Counted from the first letter of the stretch, positions 39,301 to 51,604 are shown. The stretch is 64,000 nt of DNA from Marsupella aquatica (GCA_973895155.1 OZ316895.1:22134001-22198000); one strand, 5' to 3'. A program made the numbers and translations. Notes: a model not told the origin generated them from the sequence alone.

Positions 39301-40317
39301 TACGTAGCTGAACGTTGTGCCAGAAGTTCTCGTCTTTGTTTCTTAGCGTATGGGCGTCTCCCACTTGTAGCGGATTCGTCCCTTGTTGCTATTTTGTTGG
39401 GATTCCTCGTATCTTTCTGATCTGAGGGATCGGTGGGGTTACTGGCTTCTCTCTTCGGTTTCATTTGGTTCCCTTCCGACGTATGATTCCGTCGGAGTAG
39501 GGAGTCTAGTTGTGGGCCAGGGTTTGATAATCAGATTGTGTCGTACCGGTCGACTATTTGTCGGTCCATTGCCTATTAGCTGCGAAGTGTAGCTAGTTGT
39601 GCCTCAGATGCGAATCCTGTTTGGACACTACCTAATGATGGCCTGGTTTTTGTTCACAGTTAGACATATTGGTCACATTTGAGAGGCCCAACGTGAGCGC
39701 TGTGGACGAATTGATTCCCGATAAGTTGGAAGAATTCGACTGCAGTCAAGGAGGGTCTGCACAAAGAGGCACGTTCGGACCTTTTGGTGTCCTCGTCCTC
39801 GCGGATGAGAAACTCATCGAGCACACAGGCATTTTCTTCTTCATCTCTTATGGGAAGGATGGGGAATGGAGCACTAGGGTGTGCAGCGATCAGAGCAAGT
39901 CCTCGCAGGCGAAGGGCCTCGACAAAACCGTCTATGGAAGTTTCTTGACGGTTATGCCGCAAGAAACTGAGCTCTCTCTGCGCATCCTTGTAAGTGTCCA
40001 TTTCTGGTGGATTGAAGTTTCTTATCTGAAATTGGCTCTCCAAATATCTATAGTAGATACTTCCAGAGAAATTGTAATACTTGTCTGAATCTGTTTTGCC
40101 GCGCTGACAGTTCTCTGCCTTATGAATGCAGGTGGATCACTCGATGGTAGAATCATTTGTGCAAGGAGGTAGATTTGCCATCACAGCACGGGTGTACCCT
40201 CAGATCGCCTTGAACAATAATGCGGGCGTGTACCTCTTCAACAACGGCACCACTCCGGTGAAAGTCAAGCGTGTGGATGTGTACAAGATGGGTGCAGTCA
40301 AAATGGCCTCGCTATGA
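36347..40317 (+). CDS. GH32 acid invertase / beta-fructofuranosidase (vacuolar type, membrane-anchored)
   Basis: The family hydrolyses sucrose (or fructans) in vacuole or wall. Six coding exons with GT-AG introns: 36347-36704, 36965-36973, 37777-38705, 38845-39006, 39660-39989, 40132-40317; 1974 nt, 657 aa. Residues 1-57 are a cytosolic tail with an acidic di-leucine-type ESPLL; 58-79 (ILLVVGISCIAAILLASAVF) form one membrane anchor, as in plant vacuolar invertases. The nucleophile Asp (D120) comes from the 9-nt mini-exon; FRDPTTAW (D248) and MWECLD (E307, acid/base) are intact. The C-terminal beta-sandwich follows, with the usual VDHSMVESFVQGGR block. The nucleophile motif reads MSDPCAP rather than the canonical MNDPNGP, so substrate or activity may differ (fructan enzyme or inactive paralog). 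ATG 36347 is chosen because the frame upstream holds only a GTG. Confidence 0.95.
36965..36973 (+). other. 9-nt mini-exon of the invertase gene
   Basis: ATCCTTGTG lies between CCGACAG and GTGAGT with a pyrimidine-rich tract upstream. It joins phase-1 exon 1 (ending AGTG) to exon 3 (starting CTCCG) to give Asp-Pro-Cys-Ala. Plant invertases share a 9-nt second exon that normally encodes Asp-Pro-Asn. Size, phase and splice sites all match, so the assignment is firm even though the third residue is unusual. Confidence 0.9.
37201..37294 (+). repeat. 48-bp tandem duplication in invertase intron 2
   Basis: GACT(T/C)TGCTTCTTTAACTG starts at 37201 and 37249, each followed by CCTC(T/A)CGTTCGA and GATGACAGT. 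Intron 2 is long (about 800 bp) and also holds three ATGGATCCT motifs near 37058-37130. Confidence 0.85.
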
Positions 40318-43300
40318 GCGATATCTTGCGAGTCGGAATCTTATCCGTTCGGAGTTTTCAATCACAAGCAGATCGAGTATCTCAGGAGAGTCTTCGAATT
40401 GGCTTTCGCAATGAGTGTATCTGTGTGAAGCTCGTCTTATTCACCAGTCGACGAACTGGTGACAGGAAGATGCGAGAGAGGAAGATGAAAGTTCAGCCCA
40501 GGGCTGAGGATGTTCCACAGACGGAAATTGGAAGCTTGTGTATAAATTGTAGTCTTGGTTCTAAGTGCATGAGCCTGGATTATTAGGCTGAAGCACCTAT
40601 GACGATTTGGACTTGAAATTTGGCGCAAAATGCCTGTCAAGGAAAATTGTCAAAAGCTCAACATAGTTGAGATTGCTGTCTACGTAGTGGCCCTGCCGTA
40701 GCGATTTATGCTTACGGCTGACTGGCGGCTCTGCTAGCAGCGGACTGAAAAACCTCACGTTTATGTACTCTAGTCGAGTCACAGACAGACGAAAACGATT
40801 GGTGTTGTTCGTCTACTTCTAATCGCCCTTGCTGGAGTGCAATTGCAACTTGTAGTTGCTGGTTAGTATCATAGTGACAGACAGGATCTTGCCAGCGAAG
40901 CGTTACATCTTTTTGTAGCTGACCCGCCAAGCTTCACGTAATATCTTCTCGTGGCCTGACCTTTCAAGGAGGTTTTTAGCTGGTGGAGTTCAGCCGATAC
41001 TTGTTGGTGATTTTTGAAGTATAAATTATGTTCTGGATTCTCTTTTCGAGCAGGGCCGGCAAGCACAGAAACGAAGTGTACTGCTGGTGCAGCCTGTATG
41101 GTCTAATAGGAAAAACTGAAATGTGTAGTTGCTGGTCCAGCTTCACTGTTCGAGCAACATAGCAGCTCAGCTTGATGATCACTGCGATCGTCACTCCCAC
41201 CATGTACTATTTCGAGAGAATAATAGAGCAAGGACTTGTCACTTAATCAAGCACTGTGTTTCCAGTACTGGGCTTGCCATCTGTGTCGTCTCCTTGCAAA
41301 TATTTTCGCACTTTTTCTCCATACCTCTTCATTTTGCTGTGTCTCCATATCGAGTGGATCAATTAGCAAATCTGTGAGCACCCAGTTACTGGCACTCTTT
41401 GTCCAAATGAATATGGCTTCATTTTCCTTCCACTAAAAATGTAGGGGATTATCACATATTTGAGCACTCAGTTACAAATACGCTTTCGTACAGTTTTTGT
41501 CGAAAGGTTTGTTAATAGCATGTGAATCGCTGCCTGATCTTTTTTCGGTTTGCAGCTTTGTCCTTTGTTACGTACCAGCTGTGTGCCCGCCTGGGCGCTT
41601 CATTGGTAATGATGATAATTTTATTTCGTCCAAGCATCTCCGAGGAATGCAAGTGGGATAGAAAGCCCAACTTAAGAAAGTGTTGTTCAAAGCCAATTTA
41701 AAGTCTGAACATATGATTAACCTTTGGATGACAACCATGACCTCTCCCTGGTATGGCTTGCAACAGAAACCCACATTCAAGTCCTGAACAAATGACATAT
41801 CTTGGGTGACAACCATGGCTTCATCAACCACAACGGATGCGAACAAGCTGACAAGGCACAAATAATCATCCAAGTTGCTGACAAGGCACACAGAAACTGT
41901 TGCATAATATAGTGTCAACCAGCATCCAAGTAAAGGCACAAATAAACATCCCAGTTTGCTGACAAGGCACAATAAAACTGTTGCAGAATATATACAATGC
42001 CAGATTTGCGCACATCCTAATTCTTGGTCTCAACGCAAACCCAATGCAACAGGGAACTTCCAGATTTGTCATCAGAGGTTCTGTGATAAGCAAACCACTC
42101 AATTGCTGTTATCTTGCATATATGACCCCATGAGCAATGATTGTAATGTCCTTCTTGAGACCATCTCTAGTAAAATAAGGGGTGTTGTATGATGTGAAAC
42201 CTATGTGCAATGATTGTAAGAGTCCTTCTTGACTTCTTCTTAAGTCCATCACAAGAAACATAAGAGTATTTTATGATGTGAGGAGACCATTTTTGATAGT
42301 TAGAGTTTAATTTTTGATTACAAAACAAGAGTGTTAGCGAGTCACTAGTGGTTCTCAAGATTTTTGTTGAGAACAACTAGGCTTTTCATTTTTGCCACCT
42401 TTTGTATTTCAAGGGCATTTCTAAGAATTCATATGGCTAGCAAGTTAGCTTGCCAAAAGAGGAGTCCTAATATATGGTTTCTTAACTAGGTTGTGGCTAT
42501 CTAAGGGCTCAGGTTGCTAGCAAGTGGGATTTTCTCCTCCTAACACACCTGGAAAATAAAGGCATTATTCCTTATCAATACTTAGAGTTCCCTGGTAAGA
42601 AGGATTCATACTTGCAGAAACCCATAACCAATGACTGTAAGAGTTCTTCTTGAGACCAGCACTTGGAACACATCGGTGGTGTTCCTTACCAAAAATAGAG
42701 CACCATGGTAAGACTTCTTTCCCCAACTGAAGTCCCCTATTATCACTTCAGTTGGGGAAAGAATAGTCTTACCGTACTGAAGTCCACATACGAAGTCCCC
42801 TTCCATTCAAAGTTCTGCATACAAATACTTTGGGAAGACAATTTTTATGCAATAAGAGAAATTGTGTCTGGTCCGACTAGTCTAAACTTTCACAGCCAAC
42901 GCATCATTAAATAGACTAGTTGGACCAGATGCGAGCAAGATCTGGGTGAAGTACAATACTTCTTGGGTGAAGTTGGCTCTGTCTAAACGCAGACTCCGTA
43001 TGCAAAAACTGGGTAAGCACAGGGGATGCTCTTCTTGTATTTTATTTTACTCAGAGTAAGCACTTTTGTGCATCTTTGGTAAGCGTACACAAGCTTGGAA
43101 TAATTTTGCTAAACAACTTTATAAGTGATAACCCTTTATAAGTGTCATTATGCACTCATTGAAAAATGCACAACCCCATAAAATTGCAATTACTGATGAA
43201 TATATGCATGCCCGTTCTTAGTACTAGACTTTAAAATGCACTTGGTGAGTTTGAGAACAGAATTTAGGGCAGGGATACAAGGTATGAGACAGCTCACTGA

Positions 43301-43570
43301 CAGAGGAGCCCATTAAACATTTACGAGAGGGATGTAAATAACTTATTGATAAGTGCACTTTTGGGGTGTGCACTTATCCAGGAATGCAACACCTGGTTTA
43401 GTGCACACTGGATCTGTCTTCCCAAGAGTGTGAGTTTAGAGACAGTTAACTATACTTCCTAGTGCCCTGAAGTACACTGGTCACCGCTATTAATGTTATG
43501 TAAGGATTAGTGTTTTGTAGCACTATTTTTTGTTGCCTTGAATCCAAATCTAACAAATGGGTCTCTGCAG
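40318..43570. other. intergenic, no recognisable gene
   Basis: The left part is the 3' flank of the invertase. Around 41840-41990 short motifs (GCTGACAAGGCACA, AACTGTTGCA) repeat several times. Around 42190-42660 a TGATTGTAAGAGT(C/T)CTTCTTGA motif recurs. A perfect-looking hairpin lies at 42707-42773. No protein family recognised. Confidence 0.55.
42707..42773. repeat. inverted repeat hairpin (~27-bp arms)
   Basis: GGTAAGACT...TTTCCCCAACTGAAGT (42707-42733) is mirrored by ACTTCAGTTGGGGAAAGA...AGTCTTACC (42745-42773), separated by 11 nt, with a 2-nt bulge in the right arm. Confidence 0.9.
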
Positions 43571-43575
43571 CAACT

Positions 43576-43919
43576 TGTTGAGCATAGACGACATTCGTAA
43601 CGGCAAGCCCATGAACCATCCAACGCACAATAGTCGACACAGAGAGATACGTGGTTCACCTCCATATGAGGCTACGTCCACGGGAACACACAAGAGCTTT
43701 ACTGCACTCTAGGCCGACCGGCCATACCAAACATCCACAGCACAAGCTCTCCCTATCTCTCAACTAGCTCCGTAACAATGAGCCTAAGTTCCACCAGGGT
43801 CTGGCATCAGCCCTGGCTATATGCACACCAGCACTACCACTAACATTAGCTAAGTCCTAACCCAAGTTAGACTAACTGTGGTTAGCTCATGAGTCACAAG
43901 ACTAGAGCAATATCTAACA
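43576..43919 (-). repeat. copia 3' LTR
   Basis: 344 bp, ends TGTTGAGCA...ATCTAACA, so the termini are the usual TGTT/AACA inverted pair. A purine-rich AAATGGGATTT on the minus strand just inside (about 43920-43931) would be the polypurine tract. Confidence 0.95.
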
Positions 43920-44126
43920 AAATCCCATTTGACGCTTGTCTTGGGGACTGGACTAAATGCTACCATATGGAATCCTCAACGGGAAGTTCTAGACAATCAC
44001 CAAACCAGGTCTCCCCCTAAAAACCACAAGGGTTAACTAAGGGTTAACTAGAACTAAGCCGTAGCCAAATAGGAATGAGTAATTCATATACAAATAGTCA
44101 CACATTGCTAAATAACTCTACTTGCA

Positions 44127-47100
44127 CTACAACTGCAAAACCTGCAAAATAGCACGGTGTCTTGAGAAACTCTCCAAAGGAATCACTTTGGTAAATGCAT
44201 CAGTGGGATTGAGCTTTCCATCAATCTTGACTAGCTCAAAATTTTTATCAGACACTGCTTGCCTGATAAAATGGTACCTGATATCAATGTGCTTCACCCT
44301 GCTATCCATCACCTGGTTAGCAGCCAAGTGAAGAGCACTCTGACTATCACAGTTTAGAGTCATTTTGCCATGCTCTAAACCCATCTTCGCGATCAACTTA
44401 TCCAACCAAATTGCTTCCTTTGCTGCTTCTATTGCTGCAACATACTCTGCTTCTGTAGTAGACTGAGATATACACTTCTGCAAGGTAGATTTCCAACTGA
44501 TACATCCTCCTCCAAGAGTGTATACAAACCCAGTTGTAGACCTCCTTGTGTCCAAACAGCCTCCATAGTCAGAATCTACATAGCCAACTAACTTTTTATC
44601 TGATCTGTTATCAAATAGTAATCCATAGTTCTGTGTTCCCTTCACATACCTAAAAATCTATTTCACAGCTTCCCAGTTTACCTTCCTTGGATTTGACATG
44701 AATCTGCTGACCTTGCCCATCGCTAGGGCCAAGTCAGGCCTAGTACAAGTCATCAAATACATCAGACTGCCTACTGCCTTCTCATAAGGAATCTTAGCCA
44801 TCATACCTTTCTCCACAGCATCCGTAGGAGAGAAAGCCGATGATAACTTGAAATGTGAAGCTAAAGGAATATTCACTGGCTTACAGTTTTCCATGTTGAA
44901 TCGTGCAAGTACTTTCCTCGCATACTGGCCTTGACTCAAGCACAACTGTCCAGTCTCAGAGTTCCTAAAAATCTCCATCCCTAAGATCCTCTTGGCCTTA
45001 CTAAGATCCTTCATCCTGAATTCAACACTCAATTTCGCCTTGAGACTGTCAACCTCAGATTGATCTTTAGCCACAATTAGCATGTCATCCACATAGATCA
45101 CCAAAATGATGAAACCAAATACATCATTCTTGACTGATTTCGTATACACACAAGGATCATACACCATCCTTGTATAACCTTGAACAAGCATGAAATCATC
45201 AAACCGCTTGTTCCATTGTCTGGGAGACTGCTTCAATCCATACAAGGACTTGAGCAATTTGCAAACTAAGTTCTCTTGGCCTTTCTTCATAAGGCCTAGT
45301 GGCTGTCTCATGAAGATCAACTCTTCCAAGTTGCCATAGAGAAAGGCAGTAACAACATCCATCTGATCCATCACCAGACCAAAAAACACAACAAGCTGAC
45401 ACAAGATCTGAATTTGGGAATACTTAGCCACCGGTGAAAAGACCTCATTGTAGTCGGACACTCCTTTCTCTTCAGTGAACCCCTTGGCAACAAGCCTTGC
45501 CTTGTAGATCTTATCTCCACCCTCTGAAGGATTGTCCTTCAACTTGTAAATTCACTTGCTGTCCACCACTTGGTGACCTCTTGGAAGCTCCACCAGCTCC
45601 CATGTCTTGTTGTCACTCAAAGATTGCAACTCCCTCTGCATTGCTGCATTCCACTCATGCTTTTGCTCTGAAGCACAAGCCTCACTGTACGAAGAAGGCT
45701 CTCCTTCTTCCAAGATCAAAGCCATGTCATCATCATCAGGTGCAATATCAATATCATCTAGCTTAGATGAGTCTGCCCATTGACCATACCTGGTAGGAGC
45801 TCTAGTAGAACAACTGGTAGTTCTTCTAGTAGATGACTCAGGCTGATCTGCTGCTGCTGGTTGAATTTGAGGTACCCCAGCAACAATCTGCTTCTCCTGT
45901 TCCATCGCAGGAACCAGCTCCAAGCCCGAAGCTTCTCCATCTCTCCTGTCATGAACAACATCATGACTAATCTCCCCCTCAACTCGGTCCGGGATGGGAG
46001 ATTTCCCCTTGTCAGTATGGGAGTCTTGAGAACTCTCCCCCTCCTTTGATGATCTGGATTCATTAAAGGACACATCTCTACTAACAATTAGCTTACAGGT
46101 TACTGGATCCCATAACCTATAACCCTTCACACCTTTCTGATAGCCAAGAAAAATGCACTTTTTCGACTTGGAGTCCAGCTTGGATCGAAGCTGGGATGGT
46201 GTAAGCACATAAGCATCACATCCAAATATTTTCAAATGTCAAAAATCTGCTGGACGCCCGTACCTCATTTCAAATGGCGTCTTGAATCCAATAGAACTGG
46301 ATGGAGAAACATTTACCAAATAAGCTGCAGTGTTGATAGCTTCAGCCCAAAACTCATGTGGTAAGCATGATTGACTCAACATACTCCTCGAGCGATCCAA
46401 TAGTGTTCGGTTGAGTCTCTCAGAAACACCATTTTGCTGAGGAGTATAACTTGTTGTGAGATGGCGGGTAATCGCCTGCTCCTTACAATACGTTCCAAAT
46501 TCCCCAGAACTGTATTCATCGTCGTTATCCGATCCAAGATATCTCACCTTATTACCAGTCTGATTCTCAACTTGGGTTTTCCGCTCCTTAAAAGTGGCAA
46601 ATACATCAGACTTACTATGTAGAAAGTATATCCACACATACCTTGAGTAATCATCTATGAACGTGACATAGTATAACCGTCCAGAATGTGAGGGAGTAGG
46701 GGTTGGACCCCACACATCACTATGTACATACTCAAGTACCTCCTTGCTGGTGTGAGCTCCAACTCCAAAGGGTTTCCTATGCTGCTTCCCAAGCACACAG
46801 TGCTCACAAAATTCCAACTTACAACTGAGACTGCAAATTAGAAAGTAATCCTTTCTTCTGAAGAATAACCAAACCTTTTTCACTCATGTGGCCCAAACGG
46901 AAGTGCCATAGCCGGGCCGTCTCCTCATGAGATAAAGTTACATCGGCTTCATCACAAACTACACTGCCCTCCAAAACGTATAGATTGCTATGTCTCTTTC
47001 CCTTCAATACAACTTTAGTACCAGTTGAAACCTGAAGGAACCATTAGCAAAACTCCACTGATGGCCATTTGCTTCTAAAACTCCAAGTGAAATGAGATTT

Positions 47101-47440
47101 TTCATCATGCTGGGAATATATCTCACATTTCTGAACGTTCTTACAGCACCATCAAACATCTGAAATCTAACAGATCCAAGTCCAACCGCTTGGCATGGGA
47201 TTCCATTTCCCATCAACACTGAACCGTTGGAATCCATGTAAGAACTGAAAAATCTCTCCTAGAGCAAATGTGAAAAGTACATGCGCTATCTAGAATCCAG
47301 TCATCACTACCTGGATTTGACACGATGTTGAGAGCATAACCTTGGCATCACAATATGTCATCATCATCGAGTAAATCTACCTCATACAAGCTCAATGCCA
47401 AGTTAGCAGATGCAGTAGGGATCTTTACTCAACAATCCCT
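44127..47440 (-). pseudogene. copia pol: protease, integrase, reverse transcriptase, RNase H
   Basis: The protease motif DWILDSACTFHIC (about 47275-47310) has Ala where copia usually has Gly/Ser after Asp-Ser. The integrase shows the zinc-binding H/H/C/C (LWHFRLGH, CEHCVLGK), VHSDVWGP, LGSDNDDEYSSG and TPQQNGVSERLNRTL. Reverse transcriptase has KARLVAKGF, FLYGNLEE and the catalytic YVDD. RNase H has GYVDSDYGGC, STTEAEYVA and KHIDIRYHFIR. Frames break between protease and integrase, and stops occur at about 46236, 45543 and 44655; two of these stops stand where the family has Trp. It cannot produce an active polyprotein. Confidence 0.95.
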
Positions 47441-48412
47441 TTTCATGTGGCCTGGCTTGCCACAATTCCAACATGCAAGAGGCTTCCTCTCTTACAATTT
47501 CCCTCTGGATTTAGATCTCCCCCGTGATGTAGATCTAAACCTGTTCTGCCCATTTGAGCGTTGCGTTGCTCTCCCACGGTTCACGTTCAGCGTAGTGCCA
47601 GAAGAAGATGCTGTCTGTGATTGACCCAGCTTCTTCTGAGCATCATCAGACAGTAAAGAGCTCACCACCTCATTATATAAAATGGACTTCAGATCTCTAT
47701 ACAAGAGCACCTGTTTCAAGCCCTGATATGACGATGGCAAGGAGCTTAGTAGAAGCAAGGCCTTATCCTCATCTTCAACTCCTTTTCCCAGGTTTGACAG
47801 ATCCACCACTAGACTGTCAAACTCATCCAGGTGATCCTGCATCTTGCTCCCTTCCTTGAGCCTGAGGCTCATCAAGAGAGACTTCTTGTACAGCCGGTCT
47901 GACGCATCTTCCCGGTAGTACTTCTCTCTTAGAGCCTTGAATAGTGACGCACAATCCGCATAATCATCCAACTGCTTGATGATGTGCGGCTTCAGATAAA
48001 GCATCACTGCATTAACAGCAATCACCTGCTCTTGTCTCCACTATCTCACATAAATCTCCTCCTCTCCATCATACTGCTCTCGCGATGAAAGCAGATGAGC
48101 TAAGCGCATGGCCCGAAGAACACCCTTCACTTGTTTCTCCCATAGCAAGTAATCAGTACGACCATGGTACTTCTCCATCTCAAACTTCACTCCTCCAAAT
48201 CTAGCCATCTCCCTCTTCTTCCCCACTACCGACAGCTCTGGTAGTAGTACAGCTTCCTCCACTGCACGTCGCACTGGTGATCGTACCGGTGTCACTAGTT
48301 CCTCCTCAAACAGTAGCAGCTCCTCCTCAGACTCTCCGTCTGACCGTCGCGATCCTGAAGCTTCACCGATGCCAATTCTTCCAGTATCCTCCGAGTCACT
48401 CATATGAAACAA
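47440..48412 (-). pseudogene. copia gag with zinc knuckle
   Basis: The start MFHMSDSED is followed by an acidic segment, the gag-typical YLLWEKQVKGVLR, and a UBN2-type region (LREKYYREDASDRLYKKSLL, SLPSSYQGL). After an Arg/Ser-rich tail comes a CCHC knuckle CWNCGKPGHMKRDC near 47440-47480. At least two premature stops (about 48041 and 47492) interrupt one continuous reading frame, and another directly follows the knuckle. Confidence 0.9.
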
Positions 48413-50145
48413 TCACAAAAAAACGTCTTTCTTTGAAACTTCTCATAAAACTCAAAACTCAACACCGCCGTGTAGCTCACGAAGCTAGGAGTCCAATACT
48501 GAAAGCCAAAATCAAAATTCGACTGAAAAGTTATTCAATTTTGATCGGGGTGGGTAAAACCTTGGGAAACTCCCCCGTTTTGACCACCTCGGAGAATAAC
48601 CAAAATACCCAGTACAACCCGTCGTCGGAATCACAATGTGATCAGTGCTCCGTGTTGCTAACTCCAGTGGCAACGTCCTCACCGAAAAAGAACCAAAAAA
48701 GTCACCGTTTGGTGGACGGAATCTTTGTCGGACGGCCGGAAAACAGCTCTCTATTTTTGGGAATATTCCCGCATAGTACAGCAGGTCTCACAGGGGGCCG
48801 TTCCCCCTGTCGGAGTGGTTAAAATGGAGGGTGACCGGTCCCGGGACAGCCAACAGCATCAAACCGGCGAAAAAACAAAAAATGGGCCCTTAAAAGGGTG
48901 TTAAGCCCTATATACCCTAAAATACAGGTATAAAAAAAGGTGCATACGCCTATACGCGAGGCGGGCCAGGGGGTGTACAGGGCGTCGAGGCAGGGGCAGG
49001 GAGTAAAAAACAGCTATAAGAAATGCCCTAAAAGGGGTGCAAAGCCCTTTTCGACCCAAAAATACCAAGTATTATGGCCGGGGTACGAAGGGCGTATGGC
49101 AGGGCGCATACCTGGGCGGCTGTGTATGCAGCCGCGTACGCTATGTGCCGGGCCGGGGAGGGAAAGGAACGGCCGAGGGCGCGGGGGGGAGAGAAGGGCA
49201 ACCGGCGGCAGCTGCCGGCCGGCTCTAGGTGTTAAAGGGGGCCGGGGTTAAACGGGGCCTTAAGGGGGGGGGGGGGGCGAGGCGCGTACTCACGCGAATA
49301 GCGCCGGCCGGCGCTGCATGAGACGCCGTAAAAAATGGGGTGCGGGGGGGGGGGGGCGTACGACGGGTACACCGCGGGGGTATACGGGGGTAGCACCTTG
49401 TGTGTGTGTGTACACACACAAGAAAGTGCCCTAAACCCCCCAATAAAGCAAAAAACTTCCCCGGGAAAGAGTGAATGATTTACTCACCTAAATGCCGCCG
49501 TTTCTAATGAGTAAACAAATCGCCGTCGACAGGAAATGTTGCCAAATTGCACGAGCACAGTCTGCAGCTCCAGCAGAGTAAACAATTTCCACCGCGGTCT
49601 TCACTCCGTGTCAAGTGCCAATCCTAGACTCAAAACGACCGCCTCATCGCGATCAAACCGTTGAGCCGTAACACTTCACGTTCCTTCCACCGAGTCAGAC
49701 GTCACGAAGAGAAACCCGGTTCAGATGTGAACAAGCTCCATAGCTTGTGAAAAAACCTGAACGCCTCCTTCACTCGTCATGACACACTCGGTAACAACTC
49801 GGCAGCAACCTAGCTACCAAAACGACCAGCTCGCTTCAACCTTCAACTTGAGCTATAATGTGCGATTCCTTCTGCACCGCACAGCTCACACCGTTGAAAA
49901 ATGCGAACTCTGGTCTCTCCCCCGAAAACCCGTCAAACACGAATAAAGCCTGAACGACGCAAGCTTTGATTCCTCCGCACCACGGATACCGATCAGCGAG
50001 TTCTAACCACCATTACAAAGCCCTCTCACTAACCTATCCACACAGCCACACACATTCAAGTTTCATGCGACAAACTCCGAATGTCCCATCGACAATGAAC
50101 GCTGAAAAAACCTATCACGAAAAAACCTCGTCACCTCCCAGGTAT
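48413..50145 (-). other. copia leader with GC-rich, poly-G island
   Basis: The 1.7 kb between PBS and gag is long for copia. Its middle (about 48830-49470) is strikingly GC-rich with two G tracts of 13-14 (about 49264-49277 and 49344-49356), repeated GGGCGTATG/GCATACGCC motifs and a palindromic CTTGTGTGTG...CACACACAAG at 49398-49423. Base composition differs sharply from both flanks. No ORF of recognisable type. Confidence 0.7.
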
Positions 50146-50157
50146 GCTCTGATACCA
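50146..50157 (-). other. primer-binding site (initiator Met tRNA)
   Basis: On the minus strand the sequence reads TGGTATCAGAGC, the classical plant PBS complementary to the 3' end of initiator Met tRNA, two to three bases inside the 5' LTR. Confidence 0.95.
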
Positions 50158-50159
50158 CT

Positions 50160-50507
50160 TTTTGAGCATAGACGACATTCGTAACGGCAAGCCCATGAAC
50201 CATCCAACGCACAATAGTCGACACAGAGAGATACGTGGTTCACCTCCACATGAGGCTACGTCCACGGGAACACACAAGAGCTTTACTGCACTCTAGGCCG
50301 ACCGGCCATACCAAGCATCCAGAGCACAAGTTAGCTCTCCCTATCTCTCAACTAGTTCCGTAACAATGAGCCTAAGTTCCACTAGGGTCTGGCATCAACC
50401 CTGGCTATATGCACACCAGCACTACCGCTAACATTAGCTAAGTCCTAACCTGAGTTAGACTAACTGTGGTTAGTTCATGAGTCACAAGACTAGAGCAATA
50501 TCTAACA
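50160..50507 (-). repeat. copia 5' LTR
   Basis: 348 bp, near-identical to the other LTR apart from a 4-bp TTAG insertion and about 11 substitutions, mostly transitions. Its inner terminal TG/CA dinucleotide has mutated. Confidence 0.95.
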
Positions 50508-50772
50508 CAACTACCCAACAGTTAAGTACCTTATTGACATCAAGAACTTAATTAAAATTTCAGGAGCTAGACTGAGCAGCAAACCTTCAAGTAAAGCGAG
50601 CAGCAGCACGAGCAAACTGGGCCAGTTCACAAGGGAGAACATCTACTTTGAGTAGAACCAGCAGCTGCAATGACCACAAAGCATAAATTGTAGCAGCTTT
50701 GATCTCAAAACTTGTGGCAAAACTGAACACAACAGTGACGAACTTGAGTAGAAACTTTTGGGTAGCAGCTCT

Positions 50773-51604
50773 TGAAAAAAAAGACTTGATGGGGCCCCTC
50801 CTGGGAAAGAAACCCCTCACGAGGCCCCAACTTTGAAAAAGAACTTCCTGGGGCCCCCTTTTCCCTGTCCCACTTACTCATCACGGGTGGTCATTGTATT
50901 TCCCAACTCCATCTAACATGGTACACTGAGCCAGATGCCCAGTCAACCAGACACTAATGTACTGCTCAAAATCAACTAATAAGCAAGGACTCCAAGTGCC
51001 ATTTCCCACCTTTCCGTAAGCAATCAAAGCACAACAAATGGTTTGTGGACGGTGGCAGAGTGGTGGGGAGCCCCCAAATGGCAACCTGACTATTGCAGAG
51101 CACAGGCCCAAGTGTGCAAACAAATGCCCTAATGAGAGTGGAATAAAAATGCCGCAATTCCAGTGTAGTTGTAACTGGCAACTGCAGCAAAGGTATGCCA
51201 TCGCTGGCGACTGTAAGGGAGCTAAGTACATTGAGCTCTACTGCGCCCTCCATTTTATTGTAAGCGGCACTCTATTGCCCACCTTCCCTGTCAGGGCAGA
51301 AGGTTTGCTCTGTTCTCCCCAAGGAATATGACTAAACTTTAGCTTGTTTGTGTTGATTCTCACTTGAATAAAAAGGGAAACACAAATGGAGCTCAAGAGT
51401 ACTAGCCTTGTAGAGTATTGTGTAGTAGTGCTTCAGGAGGTTGACTGGAGAATATGTACGTGACAATAAGGTGTACCATGTTGGATGGTCACCCGTGATG
51501 AGAAAGGGTAACAGGGAAATAGGGGCCCCACGAAGTATTTTTTCAAAGTTAGGGCCTCATGGGGTGTTTCTTTCCCTGGAGGGGCCCATCAAGTTTTTTT
51601 CTCA
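50773..51604. mobile_element. inverted-repeat element (foldback/MITE-like remnant)
   Basis: Arms at about 50773-50925 and 51473-51604 are diverged reverse complements. Shared blocks include ACTTGATGGG(G)CCC, GGGAAAGAAAC, ACTTTGAAAAA and CTCATCACGGGTG. The spacer of about 550 bp has no recognised ORF. No target duplication could be fixed, so the exact ends are uncertain. Confidence 0.75.

Larger units (their letters stand above)
43576..50507 (-). mobile_element. Ty1/copia LTR retrotransposon, complete but decayed
   Basis: LTRs at 43576-43919 (3' LTR of the minus-strand element) and 50160-50507 (5' LTR) bracket 6.9 kb. Flanking CAACT at 43571-43575 and 50508-50512 is the 5-bp target duplication. 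Next to the 5' LTR is a primer-binding site for initiator Met tRNA. The domain order in minus-strand direction is gag, CCHC knuckle, protease, integrase, reverse transcriptase, RNase H, i.e. copia order. By my alignment the LTRs differ at about 11 positions plus one 4-bp indel over 344 bp, so insertion is fairly recent. Several in-frame stops show that this copy is not coding-competent. Confidence 0.97.

Noticed and set aside
48277-48822. 181-codon plus-strand ORF overlapping copia gag
   Set aside because: It is antisense to gag and its leader; no family resemblance.
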